Below the pieces are notes generated by a model. That model did not search any database. It was not told where the DNA came from and was given only the letters and a program-made list of their open reading frames with translations. Made by a program: the position numbers and the translations under genes. Shown here piece by piece: positions 23,981-36,138 of a stretch of 64,000 nt of DNA (positions are counted from its first letter, which is position 1; every line of letters begins with the position of its first letter). Source of the stretch: Grammothele lineata (taxonomy: Eukaryota > Basidiomycota > Agaricomycetes > Polyporales > Polyporaceae); contig NDFF03000399.1 in NCBI GenBank assembly GCA_002150815.3, forward strand, positions 127,568 to 191,567, in the 5' to 3' direction.

Positions 23981-25548
23981 TATCTTGAGCCCAATCGTCA
24001 ATACCAGAGGGGAAGCGAAAGAGGGCGGTAGACTAGATGCAGAGCACTAGAGTACGCGTGAGATGAAAACTTGTTTCGAATTTCGCTGAACACCATACTC
24101 ACCAATACTGATAAGGCCCGCTTGTAAGACCTCACCGCGCCGAGTAGCGTGTGCTCCGCGGTCGGACGGAATACCCAAACCTAACGAAATGTGTGCCCAG
24201 TCAGTACGCCAGGCCAAAGGAGCATGCGCATCGTATATAGCGCACAGAATCAGCGGACGTACCGCGCGCAGAACCTCCAGGAGAACGCCCCGAAGGAGCA
24301 ACCGTCAGTCAATCCTAAGGGATGACTAGCGGCGTTCGGTGCCACCGCCGACGCCGTGACGCGCATGAGACACCGCGCACGCGACACTCCGTCCACGTTG
24401 GTACATTTCGTACTCGAAACGGCACGTCGGATAGTGGACGGTGAAAAGTGGATGAGACGGGTGCTTGCCGGTCGAAAACCCGGTCGCGAGTGCCCGTCGA
24501 GGCGAGCGAAGGGCGCCCTTCGGCGCTGACTGCCAGCTGCACGCCTTGGAACGCGTTCTTCACAGCGCTATGGACGGGTTTCGCATCACGGCTGCTCCTA
24601 TACGTCGGATATCCGTGGCGTTTAAGAGATTACGATCGGCAGCACATATCCAAGTAAAACGTTCGTAGCGCCGCATCGCTGCCCAGTCTGAGAACGAGCG
24701 TCGAGGACCTCGATAGCTTCGCATCATTGCGGATGGGCCTTGGGATCCCCAATCAAGGTACCCCGCGATCGAGACCTCTACGCTGTATTGGCATGAGCGC
24801 GACAAGAACTATCGAGGACGCGAGAAGAACGATAAAACCAAAGTAGCACTCACCAAGAACGCCATGGTCATGCACAACGATGGCCATTCCACAGCTGAGA
24901 TATATCCAGAACCAGCCAGCACGACGGTAAAACTTCCCTGTAGAGGGAAGCGTCAGCAGCCCGCCACGACCCACTCAGACGGGGTCGATCGAAACGAATG
25001 TGGGGATGGGGGATCTGGTGGACAACGACGTACCTGGCCCGGAGCTGTAGGCCCACTCAAGGATCCACGCGCTGGCATGTTTCCTGCGGCGAAAAGATCC
25101 ACGCGCGCGGCCACCATTGACGACCTACGATCGTCGTCATCCCTCGCTTGTCCTTGTCGTCGTGCCCGTGCCCGTCCCCGCCCTCGTTCCCCGCCCTCAT
25201 CCCCGTCCCCGCGTTCGCCATCCCCGCCGTGCCCGTCTTCGCGCTAGCGCCACGTCAGCGTCGACGTCTACCCTCCCCGGCCGCCGCTTGCCAGAGACTC
25301 GTACAGCTTCTCCGAGCTGGCTGGGACAACAACTGCTCAAGACTCTATGTCTCGGCATGACTGTCGTCTAGGCCACCTCGGATCGCTGCAGAGCAATCCG
25401 GTAAACGTTGACGCTACGGCCGCCCATCCGTCACCAATGGCCGGGCTCCCTGCGTAATCGGCAACGATAATGGATCAGCGACTCTGTCTTGTCATACGAG
25501 CTCGGAGATAGCGGCGCGCTGCAGCAACAGGTGCGAAGTGGAGAGGGG
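23981..25548. repeat. Dispersed repeat B, copy 1 (1.57 kb)
   Basis: Matches 37897-39464 base for base at an offset of 13,916, in the same orientation. The first 80 or so bases are more diverged, a handful of mostly transition differences lie in the next 800, and the last 700 look identical. It carries minus-strand exon-like pieces with plausible donors (one ending in QAGLISIG, one with a hydrophobic WFWIYLSCGMAIVVHD) and a GC-rich plus-strand frame containing GWDNNC. No transposase and no terminal inverted repeats are visible. Confidence 0.92.
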
Positions 25549-26065
25549 TGAAAGGAAGAGAAGGGCACCCGTCGAACGTTGAGCGCTTGGGCGCTACAGT
25601 CTCAACGAATGATCGCTCAGCGTCAAGCTTTTGCGAGGTGGGGGCGTTAACGACCGGTAGATGCGACGATGGTCCCAGTTAGTATCAAGAAGTCTTCCCG
25701 TCTCTGAGATCATTTATTTCTCGAGGTCTTCACGAACATCATGCTCCTTCTGGGTGCAGGTTACGATCCCTACTCACACTACTCAAACGACAAGAACGCT
25801 ATGCAAGGTCTAACGCCGGATCCATCGCATTACAACTGCTCATCCCACGACGGCGAGAAGGTCGATCGTGTCACGCGTCTTCCACCCCTTTGAGGGGCGC
25901 CTCGCTAGGGTCCATTTTGCACCGTTGGCGGATGATGGCATAGAAGCTTTCCCTGTCAACCTTCGATTCCTTCTTAAGGACGCTGTTGTCCCCAGGCGTA
26001 TAGAAGTTGTCGTGTAAGCTCGCTCTAGAGAGATAAAAAGGCATTAGTTTTCGTAGTACATCACA
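25549..26065. other. Intergenic, no supported gene
   Basis: Between repeat B and the JmjC gene. No coding signal. Confidence 0.4.
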
Positions 26066-28411
26066 TCATGTATGAATGACCCACAGATGAAGCAATAAAG
26101 CGGTTCTTGAGAACATCCTGTGACAGCGCGGATGGAGGCATTTGTACGTGTGGTAGGGACTGTCTGGGCCAGCTTCGTACTTCTTTGCTTGCTGCTGTGC
26201 TACGCGTTTTGCTTTCCATCGGGCTCGTTTCAACGTTAATGCATTGCTCCGAGTGACCTTCAATGTATAAGCCTTGGATATGTGATCACAAATCATATGC
26301 TAACCTGATCGTCGCTGAATCCTGTCTGGTGGGGTTCCATCTCAAGTACGCCGTCCGCTGAAGCCACAGATACTTGCAATGATGATCGACATAAGAACGA
26401 GCGAAAACGGTGATGGATCTTACTTTCCGGGGGTTTGCCCATATCGAGATGCGTAGAACTCCATTGGGAGAATACGGACTTCCATGCATACCAGATAAGA
26501 GAACGCACTTGCAGCACATCGGCGCCGTGTCCGTCCGCTTGAAGTCGGTGGTCTCGTTGCTGAGCGAGTAAATCTACTGTGATGTCTATATTCTGCACTG
26601 ATACGAAGTCATATGCTATCTTGATAGCATTTTGCACGTTGCGGACCTGTGCAATACGGTTAGTTACGCCTAGCTACTGTCATCGGGAGAAGACGACCGT
26701 TGAGCCCGGGTATAGTATCGTGCTTTGCTTTGACACGATTTAGGCCAGCGTGACGCGTCAAACCGCCAATGATGGCTTAGACTGAGAAATAGACACCTAC
26801 TTGATGAGGACATCCCGCTGGAATGAGCACGGCGTCGCCCACACGCTGGTGAATAGTCCACGGCTTTACTTGATACTTCTCCCAGAGCTCGCCGAGTGAT
26901 TCGTCGGAGAGAAACTCGGTCTGTGAGTGAATGGGATCCTGGACACCAAGGTTGGAGTTCTTTTCACGAAGGAAGATGCGTAAAGCGGGTTGGGTATGAC
27001 GGGGAAAGATATGCCAGACAGCGCCAACTCGGTCGGGATCCTTTGCCCACACCATAGTGTTAATAGCATCCGTAACATCCAGATGAACGTTAGTTGTTCC
27101 ATGATTGTTAGCGACGTGATCTCCGCATGCAGGGTACATCTTCGGACCTATAGGTCATGATGAACACGCCGGGAGAAAACCGATATGTGGACTTCTTACC
27201 CAGGTCAGGCTTAACAGCGTTCTCTGGAAGATGGACCACGAGGTTTAGAACTCCTTCCAAGGAAACAATATCGTGACATGGGGGTGGCAAAGCCAGCATA
27301 AACGCTCGTCGATAACGATCGAATAGATCGCCAAAGTCTTCATCCGGTGGCCAGTCCTATGAAATCTATCGTGACGCTCTTGACTCTCCATAATCAACCA
27401 CAGGAAGCTCACCTTGAGTTTCCATAGTCCTCGTCCGGAGTCGCCTGACGCGAGTAGCTGGAAGAACTCGCTCGCAAGCCATGGTCGGGATGAAACCTCG
27501 CCCGTAGCACAGTTAATTGGGTACACCTCGTGAGATCCGCAACGAAGGCTGAAGGCAGCAGGGGCCCAATCACCCTGCAATACCTCCTGGAGCCCCGTTA
27601 TGACTACGGCTTTCCCCATTCCCCAAGCACTACGAAAGTCGATGCCCGTGAACGAGCAGCGGCGAAAATACGTGGTGTCAGCCGTGCAGTCGTCGATCCG
27701 TTCAGGCCGAGCAACTCTGCACCAGGCCGCTCAGTTGACTGAAGGGACGCGATCCAGGGTGACGCACGGTAGCTCCAATACGATGCGCATCTCATCAATT
27801 GCTGTAGCAAGTTCGTCGGTCTTGAACTGAGTAAATGGCCTAAAATCATGTTTACACGGCGGACTGCTCTTCCCGAACTTAGCATCGCTGTTGATATTCT
27901 GGTGGCCATCTGTCAGTCCAATTATTAGAATTATACCTCGCGTAACCGACCATTGGCCAACTTTGATGACATATACTGGTGTTGCAGTCATCGCAAAACT
28001 CGACCCCACACTCGCCACAGAACCACCCCTCGATGAAGAGTTCGGAGCCGCAGGCATCTATAGCAGTCATAAATCGGCACGGGTGTTTCGATACAAGATC
28101 AACATCAGTCGTACCGCATAAAACTCTGCAAGACACGTCACGTTTACGATAGCTGATACGATCTCTCGCAGAATGCAAGTATTCACGTTGTAACCACGTA
28201 TAGAGTTGGCTCGCAGTGGAGGTCTGTGAATCCGCCTAAGATGAGACGCGCAAAGAGTGAAAGGAGTATTAAAACCTGCCAGAATCATCTTCGCAGCATC
28301 CAAGTCGAGAGCCCTGTTAAAAACTGCTGGGAGGATAGGATCCGGACCGATTTCCATACCGAAGTGAACAACGGAAGCAGGAGACAACGATACATGTCTA
28401 AAATCTGACAT
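26066..28411 (-). CDS. JmjC-domain protein (KDM3-like 2-oxoglutarate dioxygenase) with zinc clusters
   Basis: Phase-consistent exons on the minus strand: 28235-28115, 28057-27937, 27887-27768, 27716-27413, 27356-27200, 27147-26801, 26646-26424, 26372-26305 and 26272-26066. The first exon, starting at ATG 28411, is not resolved. A Cys cluster of CxxC repeats (LCDAC, CGEC, CDDC) spans the 28115/28057 junction. The JmjC core follows: LGPKMYPACGD, GTTNVHLDVTDA with the His-x-Asp iron ligands, DPIHSQ, and GDAVLIPAGCPHQV with the distal His; after splicing it continues as NAIKIAYDFVS. Members of this type are nuclear histone-lysine demethylases or related hydroxylases; activity here is inferred. 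The C-terminus has a C2H2-like finger (YKCLHPRCHRMFS then HLWVIH). An in-frame TGA at 27731 is removed by a 51-base intron with a GTGCGT donor. It may have moved with flanking repeats. Confidence 0.75.
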
Positions 28412-29979
28412 ATTCCGTCAAACTATCGCCTGACTTATAGAAGTGAAGACTTGCCTATGAAACGGCAATCGGATTCCTCACGTTCCGACGAGGTACGGCA
28501 ACGACTGTTGGCTACGCAGCTCGAGCATTTGGAGAGCTTCTTGAAACAGGATTGGAGACGTCGGTTGATACAGGGAAGTCTCTGAGTTATGAATGCTGGC
28601 CGTCCTTGATCAGAAGACGACATGGCTGGGAGGATGGTATCTAGTTATACGGATGGAGGGATTGACTATATGCCGTGCGGACGATGAGGGTTAGTCTCAC
28701 CTGTGGCTACGTTTCGGGGGCGTATTGTCGCCGTTCAACGTTCGAAGGTTCAAGCTGCGAGCCGGCCCGCGGGAGAGTAAATCTCAGCTCAACGCGCTGC
28801 CTTATGTAAGTAGTACTTAGAAGGGCGCTCGGCTTAGACGAGCGCTTCGGACTGCCAGTCGCGTCACGGCCGTTGTCGCGTCCAATGGGAAGCGCGCACG
28901 TCGAGCGCATTCAACTTTCAACGCGCACTGTAGATAGACGTGTCACAATCTATTCATGATCACGCGACATTCCGGGATTGACGAAGTCGCAGTAGAACAT
29001 CCCCAGGGCTTGTATCATCGGAAAGTAAGGAAGCAAGGGCATAGAGGCATATACTCCATATCTGCATAGTACATCCGCACCAGTGCGCGCTTTACGGATC
29101 TGGCAAAGAACGTGTTGACGATATGGAGGCAAGTGAACTGAAGGGTACAGTCACGACACAGGAAGTGGAAGACGCGCTGGGAAAGCGCAACAACGATGGA
29201 GAGTCTAGAAGAGTATGAGCAGAACGGCATCGAAGCATCGCGATGAAAGCGAGATATATTCAGAACGTCTCCGTCTACCCGTCGACTTTCTCGAGCGAAA
29301 ACGCGAGCGGCGCTCTCGCCCATCTCAGCCGCAGGCAGGAGCTGCCCAAGATTATTATCCTAGAGCACTTCTCGCGCTTTGCGCTCGTCCTCCACCACCA
29401 GAACCTCACCCACACGCGTTCGCGACCACGACTCACGGGCAACCTGGGTCTACGAAACCCCAGACCCCGTCGCTGCCTCGTACTCCCGCACGGGTGAGCT
29501 CGGGCGTGAATACGCACGCGCGACGGCGACATAGTGCCCAGCGTCCGCACAGACGCGGGTGAACGCAGCGATCGTGCGCGAGTAGCGGGGCGGGTCCTCC
29601 ACTGCGAGCCGCCTGAGGAGCGCTTGGCGGTGAGCATGGAGCGCAATCCCACCGCGGACCTGCGCGTAAGGATTTGAGCGGCGCTCGTGATGTACGGGGC
29701 GCAGGGTGCCGCTACAGATCGTCCAGGATGGGTCGCGTAACTTGCGGACGGCCTCGGGGTATCGGGGAGCGCTCCGGCTGGCAAATCTGCTAAAGTAGAC
29801 AGCAAAATTATGAGCAGATTGCGAAGGGGGTGAAGGAGATGATGGAGCGTACTGCATCTCTGAGAGGTAGTAACTACGCCGCGCGCGGAGGGTCGGGGCC
29901 AGTGGCGAAGGAGCCGGTTGTGGCGCACGTGGCATGCCGTGGGGTGGTTCGCGGTAGAGGAGAGCAGACGCTCCTACCG
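28412..29979. other. Region with one doubtful frame
   Basis: A minus-strand ATG frame (29935-29450, 161 residues, Arg/Pro-rich) starts just after the next gene's stop, and an antisense frame overlaps it. High GC explains long frames on both strands. Nothing recognised. Confidence 0.3.
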
Positions 29980-30550
29980 CTAGACATGAGTCTCATCGCA
30001 ACGGTTATCCGAAATGGGAAACCCACTATGCGGTGATGCAAGTTCTGAATGAACTTCCGAGATCTCGCTGTCAACGTCCATAGGAGCGACTTCAGGTTCG
30101 GCGGGCGCCACTGAAGGAACAAGTGAGCGATATGACGAGAGACAGTAAAGGTACAGAGGGAACCCACCTAGATTCAGGATATCAAACGCAATGTTTTCGG
30201 CGTCGGATGCTGCTTCGACGAGATTCTCTTCGTCGGGGATTTCACCTGGTGTGAGAGGCGTATTAGCAACGAACAAAGGCAAAGAGCATGACATACTAAC
30301 CGAACGACTCTCCTTCATCCAGGTCTAAACATTGCATGCAAGGCGTCAGATCGCATTGTAGTATCTCTCCAACTATATGCAACTCTTCCGCTACAAAAGC
30401 CTTCGGATCAGCAACCGAATGACGAAAGGCTGAAGAAAGCTCACCAAACGACTGGTCTATGCTAGAGGAGTTGGGAGGTATGGTGTTCTCGTCAATGGTT
30501 GGCGTCGCCATTAGAGTGCGGGAGGTAGTTCGAGGTTTGGGGGTTGACAT
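29980..30550 (-). CDS. Small acidic hypothetical protein
   Basis: Exons 30550-30301, 30245-30168 and 30110-29980 total 459 bases (152 residues) with consistent phases. The protein is acidic, with CMQCLDLDEGESF near residue 80 and the segment APMDVDSEISEVHSEL near the end. No domain recognised. It sits on the same strand as the JmjC gene, upstream of it, and could be a repeat-associated gene or a fragment of a larger one. Codon use is less GC-biased than in the P450 region. Confidence 0.5.
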
Positions 30551-31736
30551 GTGAGTGGCGGCGTTGGTTCTTGGGAGCTAGGGTCGAAGGCTGGAATCCG
30601 GGTGCAGTAGATGAGCGAAGGCTAACGTAACAAGGGAGAGCGCTAGAAATCCAACCGCGCGTGATGTACACAGGTCATTCCACTAGATTGGCCAAGCCGT
30701 CAAGGAGAGAGTGAGCGAATGCTTGACCATACCGCTCCCGCCGAAACAATGTCTGCATTGCGGCTTGAATCACGTGACTTGAATATGCGAACGCCACAAC
30801 CACCTCCCTCGTGAGCAATGATTCGTAGCGCAAGAGAGCTAAGTGGGCGAGGAGATGAGAGCGGTATGTACGACACGCACTTTAGGCTACTGCTAGGGAC
30901 TATGTGGCAGCAGAAAAAACATTAGCGCGTTCTTGAAGACGTTCAGCACTCGACCCGAGCGAATCCGTTAATGCCTGTCGGGCCTCTGCTCCCGCCGACG
31001 CTCTCGTAGACGAGCAGTGTTTTCGTGGGCCGTGATCCTGAAGTTGGTCAAGGAGGCGACGTTCGGTCCTGGGGATGCGAGGAGATAAGGCATCTCACCC
31101 CTGCTTGCCAGAGAGGATCCGGAGGTACTGAGCAGTTACGGCTGCCGCAAATGAGACATGCAGGAACGGAGAGAGGCATATCTAGGAAAAGGATGAGTGC
31201 ACTCGGACGTTGAGCTGTCGCCGGCCTGAGCACACGAGAAAGCAAACGAAGAGAAAGGAGGATCCGCAAGTGTGCGGCACGTTTCGACACTGGAGGCTCT
31301 TGTAAGTCGGGGCCGCGCTGACTGCGCCAGCGCTTCGCAGCCACCGTGCTCGACAGTGCTCGACTGATGGAATGCCGCTCGGCAGCTCGAGTCTTCCGAT
31401 TCAGAGTAGTTCCTCCGTTATGTCTGTCATCGGTCACTTTCTACGTCTTCATCATGTCGGAGAGACATCGCCAGAAGCTTACTCCTCGCTGCAACCATTT
31501 CCTCCATCAACTAGTTGACCAGCCGTTCCCTACGGCCCCCGCCGTTGCCGGGCTCAAGCTTGAGGACAACCTGCTGAGCCAACAAGTTCCAATATGTTCC
31601 CGTCAAGCCCAACATCTCTAGTCGCTCCGACACATGCACTCGAGGCCCTAGATGATCGCGGAGACGAACGTGCTCCGCCACGGAAGGCGAGTGATCCGGG
31701 CGGAAGCGGAACCTCTCCGAGCCCGCTATTAATGGC
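30551..31736. other. Intergenic, no supported gene
   Basis: Only overlapping short frames on both strands between the acidic-protein gene and repeat A copy 2. Confidence 0.4.
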
Positions 31737-33065
31737 GGAGATGGACGTGGCGACGACGGTGGGCACGGCGAGGAGGAAGGATATGAGGGCCGTAAGGCCG
31801 CCCGTTCCGAGTGAAGTGGTCATCGGGTACGTTCTCGTCTACTGGAACTTCCTCTCCCCTCTCTCTATACCCATCTCCCGTGCACTCTCGGATCTGTCCC
31901 AGTCGGGTCGCTGAACTTCTCTTCCGTAGGGTAGTCCCGGTTTTGGACGTGCTTTTGGGACGAATACCCTCCAGCGAGTCACGCGAGTCACGACTGTCCA
32001 AGACGACGACGTCCTCTGCCTCACTCCCTTCAAGATGGAGTTAGGGTCACGCGAGTCGCGTCGTCGGTGTCGGCGTCGGTGTCGCGGGACATGGCTCCGT
32101 GCATTCCCCGCCCAGACGTCCGTCCTACGCCGCGAGCGCGTGTTTACCCCACTCGACGAGAAGGACATGGCTGTCTTTATAGTGGAAACAAGATCTTCAG
32201 CATAGATGACGAACGGTATGTTCACTCTTGTCGAGTAGTCGTGTAGACATTAATATTGTCTCATCCCATATCGCAAACGCTCAGAGCTCTAAGACACCGC
32301 TGGTCGACTTCCCCATGCGCTAAGTGGTTCTAGAAGACAAGCCCTTCATCATCCGCGACGAACGGTATGTGCGCTCTTACCGAGTGGTCGGGTAGATGTC
32401 GTATCGTCTCATATCGCAGACGCTCTCTAGGACTGGTCTCGAAAGGCCCTAGATGCAGCCATCTACGTCGACTACTGCGGCTCCACCAACGGCACGGCGT
32501 TGAATGCCATATCGTCTGCTAGGTAGACTCGCAGTACCCACGATCGTTCAAGGCCTCGTCGGCGGGGTTCAAGGGCCCTGGTTCTTCATCGGCGCGACCA
32601 AGCCTCGACCGATGTTCTGCCCAAGAGTTACATCCGCATGCCTCGGCGGGAGGCTGTGCACACGACGCCTACGGTCATACGCTGCCCCTCCGATCCGCTC
32701 GATCCGCCCTCACCTGCGATGGCCGCGAACCGGTTCTTCTGATTGACGACCCCGAACGCGCGCACGACGGCGTGCCGACAGAGACGTTCGTCGTGCTCGT
32801 CGCGCTCATGCGGAAGACGGTCGCCATCGAGGAGAGGAATGACCGGTCACGTAGGGGGCTGGTACGAAAGCAATGCTGTTGCCTTGGCGCCTGGGCTATC
32901 GCGAGCGTGTCAACGGCGTTACGATGAAGCTGGTCATGAAGCACGCGCTAGAGGTGACGCGCACTTTCGGGTTGGCGAAACACGACCACGAGGATGAAGC
33001 CGAGAATGGAGAGAACAACGGATCGCTCGACGACGTGCTCAACAGCCTCGAAAACGAACTAAACG
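31737..33065. repeat. Dispersed repeat A, copy 2
   Basis: Nearly identical to 16112-17440 in the same orientation. Flanks differ abruptly: after AAACTAAACG this copy continues CTGGAGATCG, whereas copy 1 continues CCGTGCGGTT. The few differences seen inside are single bases, which suggests recent duplication or gene conversion. Confidence 0.93.
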
Positions 33066-34370
33066 ACTGGAGATCGAGGTACTCCAGGCGAGAGACACAG
33101 TCATCACGGGGGTATACGTGATGAGACGACAAGGTCACCATTGACAAAGCGCGGGAGCACGATGGACTTGATCCAGGCGTGGTTTGTCTCTCAGAGCCCG
33201 TGGCAGCGCTCTTTACAGCAAGCTTTGGATCCTTGTTACAAATGTCATCGAGAGCATCGCGAGGACTTTCAATACCTCTATCCCCCGATCTATGTCAAAC
33301 CACTCATCGTATCCGGTACGTTATTTTCCCTCCATGATTAAGGGCGGACAGCCCATCTAACGAGACGGTTGGTTGTGTTGACTAGATCCTTCCTAAGTAG
33401 AATATCTCGTCGTGACCGCGCTGGAAGTACTACTTTCGTGAAAAATATATGGCCACATGTGATCTATGGTCCGTCGGAGGAGGGATGGACGATCGGTTAT
33501 GTGGAACATAGGGGTTGCGCTAACCGTGCGACTGGGCGATTGCCACCCACTGCGACAGACCCAATATTCGCCAGCCAGGCTGGTTTTGGCCGCTCATGAC
33601 ATGTACGCCGGCTGTGACGACGGGATCCTTCTTTGTGCGAGACTACCCGATCAAGTTGTGCGGACCAAGCAGAGGTGTTTGATCCAACATGGTTCCAACT
33701 TGTCGAGATGATTGATTCAGAGGATGGGCATATAGCTGCGAGCTTGAGTTCTAGATCTGCTTCGTATATGAGGGGAAGCAAGATGATAGCGGCGCGTTTG
33801 AGAGAGATAAGATAACCAGGAAAACCGGGTAGACATTCTTTGGTCGATCCAATCGGGTGGGTGCCGCGCCCCGACTCATGCGCTGATGCAAGCACTCGAG
33901 TCCGACCCACCCATTTACAACTTGAACTGGTCCTCCCGCGCCAGCGCTCACCGGACAGCTCTCTCTTCTTCGTACTTCCGCTCGAATAGTCCAAGGTCTT
34001 CCCAAAAATCCCTGATCTAATCGTACGCGTCCTTTATCCTCAACCTTATTTTTATGTCATGACGGGGCATCCATCCGTCATCCACACTCCGGCCGTTTCT
34101 TGTAGACCTAGTGCGAGCTCAGCTTTAGGTTATAGTAGTCCGCCACCAGAATGGCCGAACATGAGCCCCGAGGCGCATGAAACGGCCTAGCACATTCTAG
34201 AATACGTTCTGCGCTGTTCCTCACGACTTGCTAGCAAACAGGCGAACGCTTCGAACACAGCGGATTGGGGGGATCATATCCAAGTTCTCCGAGTCTATAC
34301 GTGTGTCAATATATAATCCGGTGACATGCACTGTGCGGTATAAGTTCGCAATCGCCACACACGCGGACTC
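33066..34370. other. Intergenic or decayed sequence
   Basis: Short frames only. A piece at 33141-33340 includes Cys-x2-Cys (PCYKCH), but nothing extends it. Confidence 0.35.
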
Positions 34371-34379
34371 AAAGATCTT

Positions 34380-34450
34380 CGTACACGAGCGTACACGCAC
34401 GCACGCACACACGCACGTACACACGCACACGCGCGCACACACATATATAT
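34380..34450. repeat. CA/CG-rich microsatellite
   Basis: Alternating ACAC/ACGC units followed by a short TA run. The open frames crossing it are produced by the repeat and are not genes. Confidence 0.85.
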
Positions 34451-34671
34451 TTGCGTTGCTGGATGACCGCTGCCCATACCCGGTGCTAACAGCGCCACAC
34501 CGCACAACCACTCACGCGCCTGCAGGTCCTTCCCGTTTGCGGATATCTCGTGTCTACCGTCATGGCCGCAACAGTCTCAGAAGTGTGGGGGTTCACTCAT
34601 CTACATCGCGGTCGTGTGTGGACTGTACTGAACTTATTGACAGGACCACTCTTTTCAGTGGCACAGCTTAC

Positions 34672-35202
34672 ATGACCACCGACAATCCGGATTCAGATCC
34701 AATCCTCGTAGGAATTCAAATTGAAGTAACAAAGATCGACAGCTGGTCCCAAGGCGAGTGGAACGCCACCACGGTTTTATTGCAGTCCCGGCTGATGCCT
34801 TGGTAGCTGTCCTTCTGATTACACCACTGGATCTCAATCAGCGTCCTGTCGGACTCCCCGTCGATATCGCTGTTACTGTGGACTCCGATTTAAGCTTCGA
34901 AGGCGACGAAGAAGTAACATTTTGATATCTCACCGCTCCAGCCTCGTCACTTATGGAGCGTGGTACAGGAAGAACGGAGCCTCGTCCTTTGGAACGATGG
35001 CCATCCTTGTAGAAGGTTCGAGTTTCTTGATGGTGCATGGTGCTGGGCCTTTGTGTCTAGCTTCACCCACGGACAAGTTCTTTGTTGGAACGACTATTAC
35101 GAAGAATTCTCCGACGAAGCGTCGGCCTCAAGTGAAGTAGAGGATCTAGGTGGAGACCACGAGGAGCCACTGACCATGCCCGGAGGGTTGACTGCTTTCT
35201 AA
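34672..35202 (+). CDS. Hypothetical protein or gene fragment
   Basis: The last exon 34969-35202 is preceded by a clear intron (GTAACA...TACAG) and a coding stretch ending at 34913 with GLPVDIAVTVDSDLSF. To join the ATG at 34672 to that stretch, an intron of only 35 bases (about 34710-34744) or a frameshift is needed. The C-terminal part contains WNDGHPCRRFEFLDGAWCW and an acidic tail. No family recognised. It may be a remnant. Confidence 0.4.
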
Positions 35203-36138
35203 CCCTGAGGGTTATAGTTCCAGGAGTAACTTTGAGCTGAGACATAGCTTGCGTAGCCCAGAGGCTTCGCTATACCAATATGCCTACGTCATCCCGTACA
35301 GTATCTATACATCACTGTCTGCTGTGAGCATATCAGCATACGAAGGCACGTAGAGATCTTTTTTTATTCGAATAGATGTATCCTATCCCGTCTTTCGTGT
35401 ACAGGAACCCGTGGCAAAGCTAAAGCCGGCCGGCAGGGGCACTAGGCCCGTACGTTTATATATGAATGTAGTAGGGACGCGGTAAGATGAAACATCGCTT
35501 GGTTGGAAGGGCAGCCCAGGACGTAGACATCAGTAAGCGTTTCCACGAAACCTGTTCGATGCCAGAGGAAATGACAATTCGCCGCGATGGCGCTGGAGAG
35601 TATGTCGGGTGATGTGAGAAGGGAGGTAGTCTCAGCAATGTGTTGTTCCGTGGCGATAAGGCGTCCGAAACAGAAGCCAAGTATCCTCAAGTCACAGACG
35701 AGTATATTGCCGTCGAGGCAGGCGTTACAAATATACACACAAAGGAGGCGATCAACGCATACAGGACGAACATCATGAACGGCGAGAAAGAACGGCGTCG
35801 GGCACAGATACAACAGTGACACAAATGAAGGGTGTGAGAAGAGAATCATCGACGTCAACGTCTTGGATCTTAGAAGTCGTAAAGCCGGGATCAAATACAG
35901 GATGTGGAATTAGACGAGCACGAAACCAAGGAAAGGGGTTTGAGCAACTGAAGAGGGGGAGTGAAAGGAGGAAAGGGCGAGACGATGTAAGAATGCTCAG
36001 AGCCGAACCAGCAAGTGATGAACAATGTCAGCTCTGCTATCAAAGAAACATCGTGAAAAATTGGCCATCAAGCGTTCGGACAAGCGTCACGTTACCTTGG
36101 CCAGCAAGCCACAACCTCCCTAACGCCTACGCCGCCCA
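35203..36138. other. Intergenic, no supported gene
   Basis: A minus-strand frame at 35894-35442 has hydrophobic and Cys-rich patches but lacks a splice pattern or family match. Confidence 0.35.

Noticed and set aside
27731..27733. In-frame TGA suggesting the JmjC gene is a pseudogene
   Set aside because: A 51-base intron with a GTGCGT donor (27767-27717) removes it and keeps phase with both neighbours.
29275..29928. 217-codon minus-strand frame
   Set aside because: Arg-rich out-of-phase shadow of another frame in GC-rich DNA.
34228..34806. 192-codon plus-strand frame
   Set aside because: It runs through a CA microsatellite that generates His/Thr repeats; only the part after 34672 has independent support.
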